The notes under the pieces were generated by a model, which saw only the letters and a list, made by a program, of their open reading frames with translations, made no database searches and was not told where the DNA came from. Made by a program: the position numbers and the translations under genes. This document shows, piece after piece, positions 6,606 through 9,372 of a stretch of 9,372 bases of DNA. The stretch's first letter is position 1, and every line of letters begins with the position of its first letter. Source of the DNA: Porphyromonadaceae bacterium UBA4702 (lineage in GTDB: Bacteria; Bacteroidota; Bacteroidia; Bacteroidales; Muribaculaceae); NCBI GenBank assembly GCA_002404675.1, contig DHKE01000084.1:1-9372 (forward strand). Direction: 5' to 3'.

Positions 6606-7973
6606 ATGGAAAACGACATACTAAACGAAGAACTGAACGACACCGCCACATTCACCCCGACAGATGACGAGCGTTTCGCCGAAAAAGCGATCATCAAGGT
6701 CATCGGCGTGGGAGGAGGCGGCGGAAATGCCGTCAACTATATGTACAAGCAACAGATACCGCTGGTACGTTACGTAGTCCTAAACACCGACAAGCAGGCC
6801 CTCGGCACAATGGATGTCCCCGACAAGATTATCCTCGGCTATGACATCACCCAAGGCCAGGGCGCGGGCAACAACCCCGAAGTGGGGCGGCAATGCGCCG
6901 AGGCAAGCGTGGATGATATCAAAAAGCTGTTTGACAAGGACACTGAAATGGTGTTCATAACCGCCGGAATGGGCGGCGGCACCGGCACGGGCGCAGCGCC
7001 GGTGGTAGCCAAGCTCGCCAAGGATGCCGGCATGCTGACTATCGGCATCGTAACAGTCCCGTTCCAGTTTGAAAGCGAACAGAAGATACTCACAGCCCTC
7101 GACGGCGCCAAGGAGATGCAGCAATACGTGGACGCGCTGCTCGTCATCAACAACGAGAACCTGACGACACTATACCCGGACATCAGCCTGTTCAACTGCT
7201 TCGAGAAAGCCGACGACACCCTCGCCAACGCAGCTCGTTCCATATCCGAGATTATCTCCGAGAAGTGCTTCATAAACGTTGATTTCCAGGATGTCAAAAC
7301 CACACTGAAGGACAGCGGCACCGCCATTATCTCCTCGGGCGAAGGCGAAGGCGAGAACCGCGTGACAAAAGCCATAGAAAATGCCCTCAAGTCACCGCTT
7401 CTCAAAGCGCACGACATCAAGACCTCAAAGAGGCTGCTCATGAAATTCAGCTGCGCCAGAGAGTGCGAAAACCCCATTACAGCCAAGGAACTCAACGAAA
7501 TAACAGTTTTCACCTCCTCGCTCCCGAAGACCGTCAAGGTGAAATGGGGCATCGCCGACATTCCCGAAATGGAAGACCGCATCAAGGTCACTATACTTGC
7601 TTCCGGATTTGACGTGACACTGCGCGACGGCGAGGACAAAGGCGACGGCCCCATCACATTCTCCTCCGAAGACAACGCCCAGAAGTCAAAGAAACCCGAA
7701 AAGCCGGACACCGACAAGGAGGCTGCTATCGAGACCACCTACGGCACGGGCACTATGAAGCAGATGGCGCTGAACCGCCTCAAGGTGCGGTGTTTCATCT
7801 TCAAGCCTGAGGAGATGGACGACGACGAGGTCATTGCCGCCATTGAGCGTACCCCCACCTCTGCCCGTGACGCTCGCGCTAACGAGGAGATACACAAGCT
7901 CCACAACGCCCCCATGGCTGCCGTGACGCAGCAACCGGCCGGCGGCGAAAGCGGCGGAGCGATACTGTTCTGA
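6606..7973 (+). CDS. ftsZ: Cell division protein FtsZ (tubulin-like GTPase)
   Basis: A 455-residue cytoplasmic GTPase that polymerises into the Z ring and sets the site of septation. A 27-residue N-terminal extension precedes the GTPase core, which starts with IIKVIGVGGGGGNAVNYM (29-46). The G-box GGGTGTG is at 123-129, VTVPFQFE at 149-156, and the T7 synergy loop NVDFQDV at 224-230, with Asn224, Asp226 and Asp229 needed for GTP hydrolysis across the subunit interface. The core ends near residue 340. A charged linker (about 341-385, Lys/Asp/Glu-rich) follows, then a conserved-looking stretch, FIFKPEEMDDDEVIAAIERT (397-416). The tail ends in GGAILF and has no textbook DIPxFLR-type peptide, so the residues contacting FtsA are uncertain. 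The ATG at 6606 follows the G-free leader. Confidence 0.98.
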   Translation: MENDILNEELNDTATFTPTDDERFAEKAIIKVIGVGGGGGNAVNYMYKQQIPLVRYVVLNTDKQALGTMDVPDKIILGYDITQGQGAGNNPEVGRQCAEASVDDIKKLFDKDTEMVFITAGMGGGTGTGAAPVVAKLAKDAGMLTIGIVTVPFQFESEQKILTALDGAKEMQQYVDALLVINNENLTTLYPDISLFNCFEKADDTLANAARSISEIISEKCFINVDFQDVKTTLKDSGTAIISSGEGEGENRVTKAIENALKSPLLKAHDIKTSKRLLMKFSCARECENPITAKELNEITVFTSSLPKTVKVKWGIADIPEMEDRIKVTILASGFDVTLRDGEDKGDGPITFSSEDNAQKSKKPEKPDTDKEAAIETTYGTGTMKQMALNRLKVRCFIFKPEEMDDDEVIAAIERTPTSARDARANEEIHKLHNAPMAAVTQQPAGGESGGAILF

Positions 7974-8032
7974 CACAGCCTCGGCAAAACACCTCTCCCC
8001 CACCGATACCGAATTGAATACCAATACATTAT
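7974..8032 (+). other. ftsZ-methyltransferase spacer
   Basis: This 59-nt gap is C-rich at first and turns AT-rich over the last 25 nt before the ATG at 8033. I see no stable inverted repeat with a following T-run, so there is no visible intrinsic terminator behind ftsZ. I also see no TTTG/TAnnTTTG pair, so no promoter for the next gene. Read-through from the dcw operon is the simplest reading, though transcription could end by Rho. Confidence 0.4.
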
Positions 8033-9372
8033 ATGAACAATACACAATTTGACATGGTCGCCAAGACCTTCCAGGGCCTCGAGGACGTGCTGCGCGACGA
8101 GCTTATAGCCCTGGGCGCGCAGAATGTCGAGACTGGAAACCGGATGGTCTCTTTCACCGGCGACAACGAGATGATGTACCGGGCAAACTTCTGCCTGCGC
8201 ACTGCCCTGCGCATCCTCAAGCCTATAGTCAAATTCACGGCTAAGAACACCGACGACCTCTACGACATCGTCCGCGACATCGAGTGGGAGCAGTACCTCT
8301 CGCCCGAAAAGACTTTCGCCATCGACTCGACTGTCTACAGCGACTCGTTCACCCACTCCAAGTTTGTCACCTACCGCGTCAAGGACGGCATCGCGGACCA
8401 TTTCACGGACAACTGCGGCAAGCGGCCCTCGATACGTGTCTCGGGCGCGGACGTGATGCTCAACGTGCACATCGCCGGCGAGAGGGTGACTATCTCGCTC
8501 GATTCCTCCGGCGAACCGCTCAACCAACGCGGCTGGCGCGTAGACAGCACCACTGCCCCAATCAACGAGGTGCTCGCAGCCGGCATCATACTCAAGACCG
8601 GCTGGCACGGCGAGTGCGACTTCGTGGACCCCATGTGCGGCTCCGGCACGTTCCTCATCGAGGCCGCCCTCATCGCCCAGAACATTTACCCGGGCATCTA
8701 CCGCAAGTCTTTCGCCTTTGAGCGGTGGGACGACTATGACGCTGACCTGTTCGCCTCAATAGCCTCCGACGACTCCGCAGAGCGCAGCTTTGACCACCGC
8801 ATCTACGGCGGCGACATCTCGCCCGAGGCAATTGGCGTGACGCGCCGCAACATACGCGCCGCCAACCTCGACGCGGTCATCAGCCTGGTGTGCAAGCCCT
8901 TCGACGAATGGACCGAGCCGCCAGCTAACGGCATCCTCGTTACCAACCCTCCTTACGGCGAGCGGCTGCGTCCTGAAAGCATGGAGGAACTGTTCTCCGG
9001 CATAGGCACCACGCTCAAACGCCACTTCGCCGGCTACCGGGCTTGGATAATCGGCTACCGCGACGAGGACCTGCAGTGCATCGGGCTGAAGCCCTCGGTC
9101 AAATTCCCCATACTCAACGGCTCCCTCGAATGCTCGCTGCGCGAGTACGTTCTGTTCTCCGGACGCTACAATGACTTCCGCGAGGAGGGAGGTTCGGTGC
9201 GCAATGACAACTTCAACCGCGACTTCCGCCCCAAGGTGCGCCACCTCTCCGACGGCGAATGGGACGCGGAGGCCTCGCGCTACGGCGACCGCAAGCCCCG
9301 GCGCGACCGCGACGACCGCCGCAGGGACTTCCGCAAGGATGACCGCAGACGCGACTTCAAACGCGACGACCG
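8033..9372 (+). CDS. THUMP-domain class I SAM-dependent rRNA methyltransferase (RlmL-like), 3' end missing
   Basis: The frame is open from the ATG at 8033 to the window edge: 446 full codons plus two bases, with no stop. The N-terminal third (about 1-160) has the pattern of a ferredoxin-like plus THUMP RNA-binding region. The catalytic part begins with LNQRGWR (163-169) and APINEVLAAG (175-184). It continues with SAM motif I DPMCGSGTFLIEAA (199-212), the acidic loop YGGDISPEAI (258-267), catalytic motif IV TNPPYGERL (304-312) and NGSLEC (362-367). This matches COG0116, whose best-known member RlmL makes m2G2445 in 23S rRNA; NPPY is typical of exocyclic-amine or N-methylation. The exact target is not shown here. 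From about 385 the protein becomes a hydrophilic Arg/Asp tail with a repeat. An RlmK-like second domain would have to lie beyond the window; the charged tail makes a stand-alone enzyme more likely. Confidence 0.9.
   Translation, partial: MNNTQFDMVAKTFQGLEDVLRDELIALGAQNVETGNRMVSFTGDNEMMYRANFCLRTALRILKPIVKFTAKNTDDLYDIVRDIEWEQYLSPEKTFAIDSTVYSDSFTHSKFVTYRVKDGIADHFTDNCGKRPSIRVSGADVMLNVHIAGERVTISLDSSGEPLNQRGWRVDSTTAPINEVLAAGIILKTGWHGECDFVDPMCGSGTFLIEAALIAQNIYPGIYRKSFAFERWDDYDADLFASIASDDSAERSFDHRIYGGDISPEAIGVTRRNIRAANLDAVISLVCKPFDEWTEPPANGILVTNPPYGERLRPESMEELFSGIGTTLKRHFAGYRAWIIGYRDEDLQCIGLKPSVKFPILNGSLECSLREYVLFSGRYNDFREEGGSVRNDNFNRDFRPKVRHLSDGEWDAEASRYGDRKPRRDRDDRRRDFRKDDRRRDFKRDD
9308..9372 (+). 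repeat. 27-bp tandem repeat encoding an RDDRRRDFR-type unit
   Basis: Within the methyltransferase tail, residues 426-434 (RDDRRRDFR) are followed immediately by 435-443 (KDDRRRDFK), and a third copy begins at 444 (RDD) as the window ends. The DNA units are 9308-9334, 9335-9361 and 9362 onward, each 27 nt. The copies differ at several bases (for example CGC/AGG/AGA for Arg, GAC/GAT for Asp, TTC kept), so the peptide is better conserved than the DNA. The total copy number cannot be seen from here. Confidence 0.8.

Noticed and set aside
8026..8033. TACATTAT as a possible -7 element for the methyltransferase gene
   Set aside because: It matches only part of the consensus, has no -33 partner, and would start transcription downstream of the ATG at 8033.

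Overview
The window is a stretch of a dcw (division and cell wall) cluster from a Bacteroidota chromosome. All genes are on the + strand, packed end to end and GC-rich. The order is murD (3' end only), ftsW, murG, murC, ftsQ, ftsA, ftsZ, then a THUMP-domain RNA methyltransferase cut by the right edge. Several things point to Bacteroidales: ftsQ follows murC directly with no murB or ddl between them; no start codon has a Shine-Dalgarno sequence; the one convincing promoter has the Bacteroidetes TTTG / TAnnTTTG form; and the FtsA and FtsZ sequences have a Bacteroidetes look. High GC with frequent ATA isoleucine codons would fit Muribaculaceae, but that family-level placement is a guess.

Layout: positions 1-369 hold the C-terminal domain of MurD. 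Positions 403-4307 carry ftsW (septal glycosyltransferase), murG (lipid II synthesis) and murC (UDP-MurNAc-L-Ala ligase). Positions 4285-7973 carry ftsQ, ftsA and ftsZ, the divisome scaffold, membrane anchor and tubulin-like ring. From 8033 to the end is a COG0116-type (RlmL-like) rRNA methyltransferase with a highly charged tail that is running into a tandem repeat when the window stops. Gaps are 4-60 nt, and murC and ftsQ overlap by 23 nt. No stretch over 60 nt lacks a gene, and I saw no RNA genes, mobile elements, CRISPR arrays or intrinsic terminators.

The genes work together: MurC and MurD build the UDP-MurNAc-peptide, MurG finishes lipid II, FtsW polymerises it at the septum, and FtsQ, FtsA and FtsZ position and drive the division machinery.

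This is mostly ordinary housekeeping DNA, and I do not see an undescribed system. The most interesting signal is an AT-rich island (24% GC over 46 nt) inside the 3' end of murC. It contains a complete TTTG-N20-TAACTTTG promoter match about 80 nt upstream of a forced TTG start for ftsQ. This suggests that ftsQAZ can be transcribed separately from the peptidoglycan-precursor genes.
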